Of a stretch of DNA of 64,000 nt, positions 28,145 to 35,531 are shown in pieces. A program made the translations under genes and the position numbers. The DNA lies in contig CP081098.1 of the NCBI GenBank assembly GCA_025141015.1, positions 2,362,501 through 2,426,500 on the forward strand. The letters are read 5' to 3'. Origin of the DNA: Rhodobacteraceae bacterium M382. GTDB taxonomy: Bacteria > Pseudomonadota > Alphaproteobacteria > Rhodobacterales > Rhodobacteraceae. The notes beneath the pieces were generated by a model. That model was not told the origin of the DNA. It saw nothing but the letters and a program-made list of their open reading frames with translations, and did not search any database. The stretch's first letter is position 1. Each line of letters opens with the position of its first letter.

Positions 28145-28531
28145 ATGAGTTTTGACGAAGACCTGTTCCTGAAAGGCCTGGAGCAGCGCAAAGCGACGCT
28201 GGGCGCGGAATATGTGGAAAAGAACCTGGCCGCAGCGGATGATTTCACCCGCCCGTTTCAGGAGGCGATGACCGCCTGGTGTTGGGGGTTTGGCTGGGGT
28301 GATGATGTGATCGACCCCAAGACCCGTTCAATGATGAACCTGGCGATGATCGGTGCATTGGGCAAAATGCACGAATGGGAAATCCACTGCAAAGGCGCGT
28401 TGAACAACGGCGTGACCAAAGAAGAAATTCGCGCGATTATTCATGTGGTTGGCATCTATTGTGGTGTTCCGCAGTCGCTGGAATGTTTTCGCGTGGCCCG
28501 CAAGGTGCTCGAAGAGCGCGATCTCTTGTGA
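28145..28531 (+). CDS. Carboxymuconolactone decarboxylase (CMD) family protein
   Basis: A 128-residue all-helical protein starting at ATG 28145 after AAAAGGAC. It matches the gamma-carboxymuconolactone decarboxylase subfamily: RSMMNLAMIGALGKMHEWEIHCKGALNNGVTK-like core (about 56-87), with His in the conserved W-E-x-H-x-K-x-A stretch, and AIIHVVGIYCGVPQSLECF near the end. It lacks the CxxC pair of AhpD-type members, so a peroxidase role is unlikely. In an operon with the Rieske oxygenase it may decarboxylate or isomerise a lactone intermediate; that is inference from context. A strong hairpin follows. Confidence 0.85.
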   Translation: MSFDEDLFLKGLEQRKATLGAEYVEKNLAAADDFTRPFQEAMTAWCWGFGWGDDVIDPKTRSMMNLAMIGALGKMHEWEIHCKGALNNGVTKEEIRAIIHVVGIYCGVPQSLECFRVARKVLEERDLL

Positions 28532-28537
28532 TTGCGC

Positions 28538-28569
28538 AGCGTCGCCGCGGCAAAGGGCGCGGCGACGCT
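28538..28569. terminator. Hairpin between convergent CMD and DUF6476 genes
   Basis: A perfect 12-base inverted repeat, AGCGTCGCCGCG at 28538-28549 and CGCGGCGACGCT at 28558-28569, with an 8-base loop. Little T follows, but the stem is very stable and its place, 6 bases after a stop codon between convergent genes, fits termination in both directions. Confidence 0.65.
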
Positions 28570-28605
28570 TATATGGACCGGATATTGCCCCAGGAGCTGC
28601 TGCGC

Positions 28606-28914
28606 TCAATCGGGCAGGGACACTGCGATGTCCTGGACCAGACGACCATCCTCGCGGGAAAATACCAAAATTCTGTCGTCATGCGTCACCACGGCGAACC
28701 AGGTTGCGCCCTGGGTAAAGGCCTGCGGCCGTGTCCCATCGGGCAGTACGATCTGATCGGGCAGAGCCATCTGTGCCGGGCCTGATTTCAGGCGGGTGAC
28801 AAGCAGACCGACGACGATTACAACGCCGACAATCATCACGGCCGTCAGAACGGTCACCAGTACCCGTAGAAACCGAAGGTTGGCCGGCAATTCCGGCTGA
28901 GGAGAGTCGTCCAT
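28606..28914 (-). CDS. DUF6476 family small membrane protein
   Basis: A 102-residue protein if started at ATG 28914; a GTG at 28923 would add three residues. One membrane helix spans about residues 18-42 (VLVTVLTAVMIVGVVIVVGLL), followed by a soluble domain with strands such as TWFAVVTHDDRILVFSRE. The family is conserved next to rluD in Rhodobacterales and has no known function. Its start codon CAT (28912-28914) overlaps the ATG of the divergent RluD-type gene at 28913, so the two genes begin on the same bases. The start choice is not certain because no clear ribosome site is visible. Confidence 0.8.
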   Translation of the reverse strand: MDDSPQPELPANLRFLRVLVTVLTAVMIVGVVIVVGLLVTRLKSGPAQMALPDQIVLPDGTRPQAFTQGATWFAVVTHDDRILVFSREDGRLVQDIAVSLPD

Positions 28915-29941
28915 GACAACCACGCGCGTTACGTTTCAGATCGCGGAAAACCCGCCTGGTCGTCTTGATAAGGCGCTTTCGCGGGATGTGCCAGAGGCCG
29001 CAACCCTGTCACGGACCCGGTTGGCCCGGTTGATCGACCAGGGGGCGGTTTTGATCGATGGACAGGTGGCCAGCGACCCCAAGGCCAAAGTGGCCGAAGG
29101 GGCCCAGGTCGAAATCACCATCCAACAGGCCGAAGACAGCCACATCGGCCCCGAAGATATCCCGTTGGATGTGGTGTTTGAAGATGATGACCTGATAGTG
29201 GTCAATAAACCGGCGGGCATGGTGGTACACCCTGCGCCGGGGTCTCCGAACGGGACTTTGGTCAATGCTCTTTTGCATCATTGCGGGGATGATTTGTCCG
29301 GGGTCGGCGGGGTCAAACGCCCCGGTATTGTGCATCGGATCGACAAGGAAACCAGCGGATTGCTGGTAGTGGCAAAATCGGACGCCGCCCATCAGGGACT
29401 GGCGGATCAATTTGCGAAACACACGGTCGAACGCTATTACCGGGCCATCTGTTTTGGGGTGCCCGATGCCAATGATCCCAGGTTGCGCGGGGTCAAGGGG
29501 GCCAATTTCGAGTCCGGAAACATCCTGCGGATCACCACACAATTGGCACGCCACAAGACGGATCGCCAGCGCCAGGCCGTTCTGTTTCAGGGCGGGCGCC
29601 ATGCGGTGACCAGGGTTCGGATTGTGCAGCCGTTTGGCACACCGCATGTTGCGACTTTGGTTGAATGCTGGTTGGAAACCGGCCGCACCCATCAGATCCG
29701 TGTGCATATGGCCCATGCCGGGCACGGTTTGATCGGGGATCCTGTTTATGGCGGGCGGCGCAAATTGGCAGCCAAATCGCTGCCACAACCTGCGTTGGAC
29801 GCCATTCAGGCGTTTCCCCGTCAGGCGCTGCATGCTGCGGTTCTGGGCTTTGTGCATCCTGTCAGCGGTGACTCCTTGCGGTTCGAAGCCCCGTTGCCCG
29901 AGGACATGCGTGCGTTGCTGGCTGTGATGGGGCAGGGCTGA
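28913..29941 (+). CDS. RluA/RluD-family pseudouridine synthase
   Basis: A 342-residue 23S rRNA pseudouridine synthase. An N-terminal S4 RNA-binding domain (about 15-75, SRTRLARLIDQGAVLIDG) precedes the catalytic domain, whose signature GIVHRIDKETSGLLVVAK holds the catalytic Asp. VNKPAGMVVHPAPG and ETGRTHQIRVHMAH are further family motifs. The size and S4 domain fit RluD, which modifies helix 69 of 23S rRNA. GAGGAG lies 8 bases before ATG 28913. The gene precedes rpoH on the same strand, with an rpoH promoter in the gap. Confidence 0.92.
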   Translation: MTTTRVTFQIAENPPGRLDKALSRDVPEAATLSRTRLARLIDQGAVLIDGQVASDPKAKVAEGAQVEITIQQAEDSHIGPEDIPLDVVFEDDDLIVVNKPAGMVVHPAPGSPNGTLVNALLHHCGDDLSGVGGVKRPGIVHRIDKETSGLLVVAKSDAAHQGLADQFAKHTVERYYRAICFGVPDANDPRLRGVKGANFESGNILRITTQLARHKTDRQRQAVLFQGGRHAVTRVRIVQPFGTPHVATLVECWLETGRTHQIRVHMAHAGHGLIGDPVYGGRRKLAAKSLPQPALDAIQAFPRQALHAAVLGFVHPVSGDSLRFEAPLPEDMRALLAVMGQG

Positions 29942-30024
29942 AGCTGTAACCAAACGCACATCTGCGCGAGGTTTGGATGTGTGCCTTTTCCTAATTTTTC
30001 TTTAACGCAATACTGGTACCACCC

Positions 30025-30053
30025 CTTGAAAGGGGCGAATTGCTGACCCATAT
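30025..30053 (+). promoter_or_regulatory. Heat-shock sigma-32-like promoter of rpoH
   Basis: CTTGAA at 30025-30030 is followed, after 17 bases, by CCATAT at 30048-30053. Both elements and spacing fit promoters read by RpoH-type sigma factors. It lies about 40 bases upstream of the rpoH start, pointing to autoregulation or control by a second RpoH. Confidence 0.6.
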
Positions 30054-30094
30054 GGAATGATGTTAAGTCCTTAAACATTGGGAGGGACAGCCGA

Positions 30095-30991
30095 ATGGCC
30101 AATTATGCAAACCTGCCTGCGCCGACACCGGAAGGTGGATTGAATCGCTATATGCAGGAGATCCGCAAGTTTCCGCTGCTGGAGCCGGAAGAGGAATACA
30201 TGCTGGCAAAACGCTGGGTCGAAGAACAGGACACCCAGTCTGCGCACAAGATGGTGACATCACACCTGCGGCTCGCCGCCAAGATTGCGATGGGCTATCG
30301 CGGCTATGGGTTGCCGCAGGCCGAAGTGATTTCCGAGGCGAATGTCGGGTTGATGCAGGCCGTAAAACGGTTTGACCCCGAACGCGGTTTCCGACTGGCC
30401 ACCTATGCCATGTGGTGGATCCGGGCGTCGATCCAGGAATATATCCTGCGGTCCTGGTCGCTGGTAAAAATGGGGACAACCAGTGCCCAGAAGAAGCTGT
30501 TTTTCAACCTGCGCAAAGCCAAGGCCAAGATTGGTGCCTTGGAAGAAGGCGATCTGCGCCCCGAGTCGGTCAAACGGATCGCAACCGATTTGGGTGTGAC
30601 CGAAGCCGAAGTGATCAGCATGAACCGGCGGATGTCCGGTGGCGATGCGTCGCTGAACGCCATGGTCGGCTCCGAAGGCGACAGCGCCATGCAATGGCAG
30701 GACTGGCTGGAAGACGAGGATGCGGATCAGGCGGGTGATTACGAGGCCAAAGACGAGCTGGACGCGCGCCGCGAACTGTTGGCACAGTCGCTTTCTGTTC
30801 TGAATGATCGGGAAAAGGATATTCTGACCCAGCGCCGCCTGGCCGAAAAGCCGCAAACGCTCGAAGAATTGAGCACGCAGTATAATGTCAGCCGCGAACG
30901 GATCCGTCAGATCGAGGTCCGGGCCTTTGAAAAACTGCAAAAGAAGATGCGCGAGCTTGCGCAGGCCAAAGGTATGTTGACGTCGGCCTGA
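30095..30991 (+). CDS. rpoH: RNA polymerase heat-shock sigma factor RpoH
   Basis: A 298-residue sigma-32 factor that directs transcription of chaperone and protease genes. Region 1.2 (NRYMQEIRKFPLLEPEEEY) is followed by region 2 with GLMQAVKRFDPERGFRLATY and WWIRASIQEYILRSWS. The RpoH box is QKKLFFNLRK, which separates RpoH from RpoD. Region 4 ends with the helix-turn-helix TLEELSTQYNVSRERIRQIE. GGGAGGGACAG precedes ATG 30095. A sigma-32-like promoter lies upstream and a strong terminator follows. Confidence 0.97.
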   Translation: MANYANLPAPTPEGGLNRYMQEIRKFPLLEPEEEYMLAKRWVEEQDTQSAHKMVTSHLRLAAKIAMGYRGYGLPQAEVISEANVGLMQAVKRFDPERGFRLATYAMWWIRASIQEYILRSWSLVKMGTTSAQKKLFFNLRKAKAKIGALEEGDLRPESVKRIATDLGVTEAEVISMNRRMSGGDASLNAMVGSEGDSAMQWQDWLEDEDADQAGDYEAKDELDARRELLAQSLSVLNDREKDILTQRRLAEKPQTLEELSTQYNVSRERIRQIEVRAFEKLQKKMRELAQAKGMLTSA

Positions 30992-31014
30992 CCGCAGGAA
31001 GCCTGAACACCCCA

Positions 31015-31044
31015 AAGCCCCGGACAAAAATCCGGGGCTTTTTT
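31015..31044 (+). terminator. Intrinsic terminator after rpoH
   Basis: AAGCCCCGGA (31015-31024) and TCCGGGGCTT (31031-31040) form a 10-base stem with a 6-base loop, followed by a T-run to 31044. It sits 24 bases after the rpoH stop. Confidence 0.93.
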
Positions 31045-31055
31045 GATGCAGACTG

Positions 31056-32228
31056 CTATTTGAGTCGGGCCATCAGGACCCGAACCATATTTTGACCTGC
31101 GACTTTGCGGATCTGGGTGTCGCTCATCCCCTGATCCAACATTGCCTGGGTCAGCGCCGCCAGCTCTGATGTATCAAATCGGGTAGCGACAGAGCCGTCG
31201 AAATCCGACCCAAGCGAAACGTGATCTTCGCCCACGACCGAAATTGCAGTTTTGATGGTTTTGGCAATCCCGACCGGAGTGTCGTCACAGGTGACATCTG
31301 CCCAGTACCCAATACCGATCACGCCGCCTGTGGCTGCGATCTGGCGCATCAAATCATCTGGATAATTGCGTTTCACCGGGCAATGCGAATACACGCCGGT
31401 GTGGCTGACGACGATGGGTATGTCAGTCATCCCTAGAACATCGCGGGCCACCTGGGGGCTGGAATGGGCGATATCCAGAATCAACCCGCGATCCACCACC
31501 TGCCGGACCACGTCGCGTCCAAAATCCGAAAGGCCGGTGTTGCCATTCCCGTGCAGCGAGCCGCCCAACGCATTGTCAAAAAAATGGTGCAGCCCAATCA
31601 GGCGATACCCGGCATCCTCAAGCGTTTGCAGGTTTTCGATCTTCCCCTCCAGCGGATGGGCACCTTCGGTGCCCAGAATGCCACCGACCACTTGCTGGCC
31701 TTGTTCGCGGTCGTGCAACAGAGCTTCCAGATCTGACCGCGATCTTAGAATTCGCAAGGTTCCGCCCGATCGGGTTTCAAAATCCGCCAGGCGTTCGGCC
31801 TGATACAATGCGCGTTGCAACAGGGACCCCCAGGTGCGTATCGGCCACAGCTGGCCAACAGCCAACAGGGTAATGTTGTCCATCGCATCGGTTTCATTGT
31901 GATCGTAATTCTGACCGGCAGGGGATTTGGTCACCGCAGTAAAAACCTGCAATGCGACGTTGCCTTCGATGAGACGTGGGATATCGACCTGTCCCCTGGT
32001 ACCGCGTTGGGTCAGGTCCCGGTTCCACAGCAGCGGGTCGGCGTGCCAGTCCCCGATCACCATACTGTCGTGCAGGGCCTGTGCCGACGTGGAGATCGGG
32101 TAAGGATCATGTGGTTTGACGACATTTCGGCTGCGTTCAACGTAACCGGGGGCAAAGGCGAAAAAAACTCCTGCCAGCAAGAGGATCACCGCCATCAGTC
32201 GGCCCAGCCATTTTCCAATCCTGCGCAT
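31056..32228 (-). CDS. Membrane dipeptidase, M19 (renal dipeptidase) family
   Basis: A 390-residue zinc dipeptidase. An uncleaved N-terminal signal anchor (about 7-28, WLGRLMAVILLLAGVFFAFA) places the enzyme outside the inner membrane. The first metal ligands His62 and Asp64 lie in the strand VIGDWHADP. Further ligands include ILGTEGAH, GLHHFFDN and the His pair in IAHSS and VVSHTGV. M19 enzymes cleave dipeptides, some with D-residues. The gene converges on rpoH across its terminator and stands alone. Confidence 0.92.
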   Translation of the reverse strand: MRRIGKWLGRLMAVILLLAGVFFAFAPGYVERSRNVVKPHDPYPISTSAQALHDSMVIGDWHADPLLWNRDLTQRGTRGQVDIPRLIEGNVALQVFTAVTKSPAGQNYDHNETDAMDNITLLAVGQLWPIRTWGSLLQRALYQAERLADFETRSGGTLRILRSRSDLEALLHDREQGQQVVGGILGTEGAHPLEGKIENLQTLEDAGYRLIGLHHFFDNALGGSLHGNGNTGLSDFGRDVVRQVVDRGLILDIAHSSPQVARDVLGMTDIPIVVSHTGVYSHCPVKRNYPDDLMRQIAATGGVIGIGYWADVTCDDTPVGIAKTIKTAISVVGEDHVSLGSDFDGSVATRFDTSELAALTQAMLDQGMSDTQIRKVAGQNMVRVLMARLK

Positions 32229-32367
32229 GTACCTATTCCTTGATCTGCCTCGGTGTCAGGCTAGGGGAGTGGCCGGATCCGACAAAGCATAACGTCGCTA
32301 CCCCTTTGCAACTTGGGATCGCAACGCTAAATTGCGTGATCGGTGCAGGTTATGTCCGGAGGATGTT

Positions 32368-32637
32368 ATGGCAGGTGGATGGGCCCGGGATGGGGCGGTG
32401 AGCGAACAGATCGAGGCGTCGATCTCGGACGAATTGGCCCGGATGCAGGCGGCCAAACGCCCCGTGGGGGCGAGCCTGAGCCATTGTGCCGAATGCGAGG
32501 AACCGATCCCCGAAGCCCGCCGTCAGGCCATCCCCGGTGTAAAGCTGTGCATTGAGTGCATGCAGGAACGCGACGCCAGCGTTCAGGCGCGTGGGGGTAT
32601 CAATCGGCGTGGATCCAAGGATAGTCAGCTAAAATAG
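32368..32637 (+). CDS. DksA/TraR-type C4 zinc-finger protein
   Basis: An 89-residue protein starting at ATG 32368 right after CCGGAGG. A short helical N-terminus (SEQIEASISDELARMQA) precedes a C4 zinc finger: CAECEEPIPEARR, then LCIECM. Full DksA is about 150 residues with a long coiled coil; this is the short TraR/YbiI-like form. Such proteins bind RNA polymerase's secondary channel or are of unknown role. The start is supported by the ribosome site. No operon partner is obvious. Confidence 0.87.
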   Translation: MAGGWARDGAVSEQIEASISDELARMQAAKRPVGASLSHCAECEEPIPEARRQAIPGVKLCIECMQERDASVQARGGINRRGSKDSQLK

Positions 32638-32684
32638 GATCAGGCTTGGTCATGACTCCGGGGGAATAGCTGCAATTCATTTGT

Positions 32685-33140
32685 CTATTTGGATCTGTTG
32701 TCCTGCGCTGCGACCAGATTCTGGGTCAGTTTCCGCAATCCAAATACGAGCGACTGAAGGTCCTCGATTTTCATCCCAGTTCCTGCGATCATACAGGCAG
32801 TAATGTCTGCCGCGTGGTGTTTCAGCTCGCGCCCGCTCTGTGTCAGACGCACAAAAACCTGACGTTCGTCCTGGAGGCCACGGTGGCGCGACACATGGCT
32901 CAAGGACTCCAGCCGTTTGATCAATGGCGTCAGTGTGCTGGATTCCATCATCAACTGCTTGGCCAGCTGGCCGACGCTTTGCCCGTCGGTTTCCCATAAC
33001 AGGGTCAGGGTAATATATTGTGGATAGGTGAGCCCAAGAGGTTTCAGCAGGGGCGTATAGGCCCTGTTTATGACGTGCGCTGCGTTGTAGGTCGCAAAAC
33101 AAAACATGTCATCGGCGTATTCAGGAAGAGGATGTGACAT
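32685..33140 (-). CDS. MarR-family regulator, OhrR-like (2-Cys type)
   Basis: A 151-residue winged-helix repressor. The N-terminal segment FCFATYNAAHVINRAYTPLL and LGLTYPQY match the OhrR branch of MarR, where a Cys at this place (Cys14 here) senses organic peroxides. A second Cys116 lies 102 residues later, close to the spacing in 2-Cys OhrR proteins. The recognition region is VGQLAKQLMMESSTLTPLIK. The expected partner, an Ohr peroxidase, is absent; a 74-residue unknown gene lies divergently instead. Two matching palindromes, at 33170 and 33234, lie in the shared promoter region, suggesting autoregulation. Confidence 0.85.
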   Translation of the reverse strand: MSHPLPEYADDMFCFATYNAAHVINRAYTPLLKPLGLTYPQYITLTLLWETDGQSVGQLAKQLMMESSTLTPLIKRLESLSHVSRHRGLQDERQVFVRLTQSGRELKHHAADITACMIAGTGMKIEDLQSLVFGLRKLTQNLVAAQDNRSK

Positions 33141-33169
33141 TCGGACTCGGTTAATTACGTGCAGATTAG

Positions 33170-33181
33170 ATCGTCCACGAT
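33170..33181. promoter_or_regulatory. Operator half of a paired palindrome, regulator side
   Basis: ATCGTCCACGAT differs from a perfect dyad at only its two centre bases. It lies 29 bases upstream of the OhrR-like start and matches the site at 33234 in 11 of 12 bases. It is a likely binding site of the divergently encoded regulator. Confidence 0.65.
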
Positions 33182-33233
33182 TTTAGCAGATTGACAGCGC
33201 ATGACAAAATTATTTAGTTGTTGGTCGAAAATA

Positions 33234-33245
33234 ATCGTGCACGAT
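33234..33245. promoter_or_regulatory. Operator half of a paired palindrome, target side
   Basis: ATCGTGCACGAT is a perfect 12-base palindrome, extended to 14 by flanking A and T. It lies just before the GGAGGA ribosome site of the 74-residue gene at 33262. Its centre is 64 bases from that of the sister site, about six helical turns, so both may face the same side of DNA. Confidence 0.7.
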
Positions 33246-33261
33246 TTAATTGGAGGAAGTC

Positions 33262-33486
33262 ATGTCCTGGTTACCGACACTCATCACCGATACACCTGAG
33301 CAAGGTTATGAACTTGCTATAAAAATGTCCCGGATGGCGGTAAAAATGACGCAACCGGATGATGCAGCCCGCGGACGAATGCGCCCCGAGTATGCAAATA
33401 ATGCTGACAGTCTGATCATGTCGTCTCACGTCGTGGCCACGAATTTTCAGACCGTTGCTCAAGCCAATGATTTTTGGCGTCGCTAA
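33262..33486 (+). CDS. Orphan 74-aa protein under OhrR-like control
   Basis: I do not recognise this 74-residue protein. It starts at ATG 33262, seven bases after GGAGGA; an in-frame upstream ATG at 33250 lies inside the ribosome site and is unlikely. The sequence (beginning MSWLPTLITDTPEQGYELAI) has no Cys, no membrane helix and no signal peptide; it is rich in Met and looks amphipathic-helical in its first half. The operator palindrome directly before it and the divergent peroxide-sensor-type regulator suggest an inducible gene, perhaps in oxidative stress. The strong ribosome site supports real translation. Confidence 0.65.
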   Translation: MSWLPTLITDTPEQGYELAIKMSRMAVKMTQPDDAARGRMRPEYANNADSLIMSSHVVATNFQTVAQANDFWRR

Positions 33487-33561
33487 TCGTTTGGGAGCGT
33501 TTTGACCGGAAACTCAGCTGTCGTCGCATGAGCTGCGGGTGTGATAGTCATTTCCAAACTG

Positions 33562-33588
33562 TGCAAGCGCCCAACAAGGACGCTTGCA
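33562..33588. terminator. Hairpin between convergent genes
   Basis: TGCAAGCG (33562-33569) and CGCTTGCA (33581-33588) form an 8-base stem with an 11-base loop, followed by GGTTTGTTTG. It lies between the 74-residue gene and pepF, and may serve as terminator for either. Confidence 0.55.
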
Positions 33589-33603
33589 GGTTTGTTTGAA
33601 TGA

Positions 33604-35424
33604 TCAGTCTTCCATCGCTTCCAGTTCGTCAATGAACCCTGAAATCATCGACAACCCTTTGTCCCAGAACGTCGGATCCGACGCATCCAGACCAAAGGGG
33701 GCCAACAGTTCCTTGTGGTGCATCGATCCACCTGCGCGCAGCATGTCGAAATACTTGTCCTCGAACCCTTCGGCACCCGAGGCATAAACCGAATACAAGG
33801 CGTTCACCAAGCCGTCGCCGAACGCATAGGCGTAGACATAAAACGGTGAATGGACAAAGTGCGGGATATAGGCCCAGAAGGTTTCATAGCCTTCCATGAA
33901 TTCGAACGCTTCGCCCAAGGATTCCGCCTGTACTGACATCCACAATGCATTGATGTCATCCGGGGTCAGTTCGCCGTCCGACCGGGCAGCATGCAATTTG
34001 CATTCAAAGTCATAAAAGGCGATCTGACGCACAACCGTGTTGATCATGTCCTCGACCTTGCCCGCCAACAGGATCTTGCGCTGCTCCTGGGTTTCGGCCG
34101 CATCCAACATTTTGCGGAACGTCAGCATTTCACCAAAAACAGAGGCAGTTTCAGCCAATGTCAGCGGCGTAGACGACAGCATTTCGCCCTGATCTGCGGC
34201 CAGAACCTGGTGGACACCATGGCCCAGTTCATGGGCCAATGTCATCACATCGCGCGGTTTGCCCAGGTAATTCAGCATCACATAGGGATGCACGTCGGTG
34301 ACGGTCGGGTGGGCGAACGCACCTGGTGCCTTGCCCGGTTTCACGCCGGCATCAATCCATCCCTTCGAAAAGAACGGAGCCGCGATTTCGCCCATACGCG
34401 GGTCAAAAGCCGAATACGCATCCATCACCAGCTTTTCGGCCTCGTCCCAGCCAACGACACGGCTGTCTTCCATAGGCAGCGGCGCATTGCGGTCCCAGAC
34501 CTGCATGACGTCCAGACCCAGCCATTTTCGCTTCAACTCATAGTAGCGATGCGACAGCTTGGGGTAGGCGGCAACAACCGCTTCGCGCAGCGCTTCGACC
34601 ACTTCGGGTTCCACGTCATTGGACAAATGGCGCCCCATTTGCGCCGACGGCATACCGCGCCAGCGATCCAGGATTTCCTTTTCCTTGGCCTGGGTATTGT
34701 GCACCCGGGCAAAGGTTTTGATGTTGTCCTGAAACACCCGTGCCAATTCGCGGCTGGCGGCTTCGCGTTTGCTGCGGTCCTGTTCTGTGAGCAGGTTCAG
34801 CGTGCCTTCGATGTTCAGTGTCTCGCCATCAACGGTGAATTCGAGCCCGGCGATGGTTTCGTCGAACAACCGCTCCCACGCATCACCAACAACGCCCAGA
34901 TCGTGCAGGAATTTCTCCAGTTCGTCGCTGAGCTGATAAGGCTTCATGGCGCGGATGCGGCGAAATACGGGTTCATAGCGGGCCAGATCAGTGTTGCTGG
35001 CGAAATGAGCGGCCAGAACATCGTTTTCGATCCGGTTGAGTTCCAGCGTAAAGAACACCAGCGGGGTGGTGAAGATAGTGATCTTCTCCTGCATGTCGGA
35101 CAGGAATTTGGCCCGGTCCGCATCTGTTGTCAGCTGGTAATAGCGCAGGCCTGCATAGGACATGATGCGTCCGGCAATGGCGTTGATCTTTTCGTTTCGC
35201 AGCACACAGTTCAGCAAGCCATCCGCATTCAAATCTGCGAGCTTTCCTTCGTAATCCACTGCAAACGCGGAACATTCCGATTCCAGCCATTCGAGATCAC
35301 GGGTCAGCTCCGGGGCGTCTTCACCGGGGTACAGGTCGCTCAGATCCCATTCGGGCAGACTGCCGAGACCGTCAGAGCCTGAGCTCGCATTGGCGTCGCG
35401 AACGGGAAAGGGAAGCTGGAACAT
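33604..35424 (-). CDS. pepF: Oligoendopeptidase F, M3 family
   Basis: A 606-residue cytoplasmic zinc peptidase of the M3 family, which trims short peptides. The catalytic motif is TLAHELGHGVHQVL (HExxH), with the third ligand Glu in TLAETASVFGEML. The N-terminal region (WDLSDLYPGEDAPELTRDLE) is the usual start of the PepF/M3 helical domain. Length is standard. The gene stands alone, divergent from nothing close; its upstream gap to the hydrolase gene is about 107 bases. Confidence 0.95.
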   Translation of the reverse strand: MFQLPFPVRDANASSGSDGLGSLPEWDLSDLYPGEDAPELTRDLEWLESECSAFAVDYEGKLADLNADGLLNCVLRNEKINAIAGRIMSYAGLRYYQLTTDADRAKFLSDMQEKITIFTTPLVFFTLELNRIENDVLAAHFASNTDLARYEPVFRRIRAMKPYQLSDELEKFLHDLGVVGDAWERLFDETIAGLEFTVDGETLNIEGTLNLLTEQDRSKREAASRELARVFQDNIKTFARVHNTQAKEKEILDRWRGMPSAQMGRHLSNDVEPEVVEALREAVVAAYPKLSHRYYELKRKWLGLDVMQVWDRNAPLPMEDSRVVGWDEAEKLVMDAYSAFDPRMGEIAAPFFSKGWIDAGVKPGKAPGAFAHPTVTDVHPYVMLNYLGKPRDVMTLAHELGHGVHQVLAADQGEMLSSTPLTLAETASVFGEMLTFRKMLDAAETQEQRKILLAGKVEDMINTVVRQIAFYDFECKLHAARSDGELTPDDINALWMSVQAESLGEAFEFMEGYETFWAYIPHFVHSPFYVYAYAFGDGLVNALYSVYASGAEGFEDKYFDMLRAGGSMHHKELLAPFGLDASDPTFWDKGLSMISGFIDELEAMED

Positions 35425-35531
35425 GGATTACCTCATCTGATTGTTGCCCAACATCTATGTCGGGCTCCAGGAGATCACAAGCGGGGGAAGGGCCACAATT
35501 GCAGGATAGACTGCACGATCCATCGCGGCGG

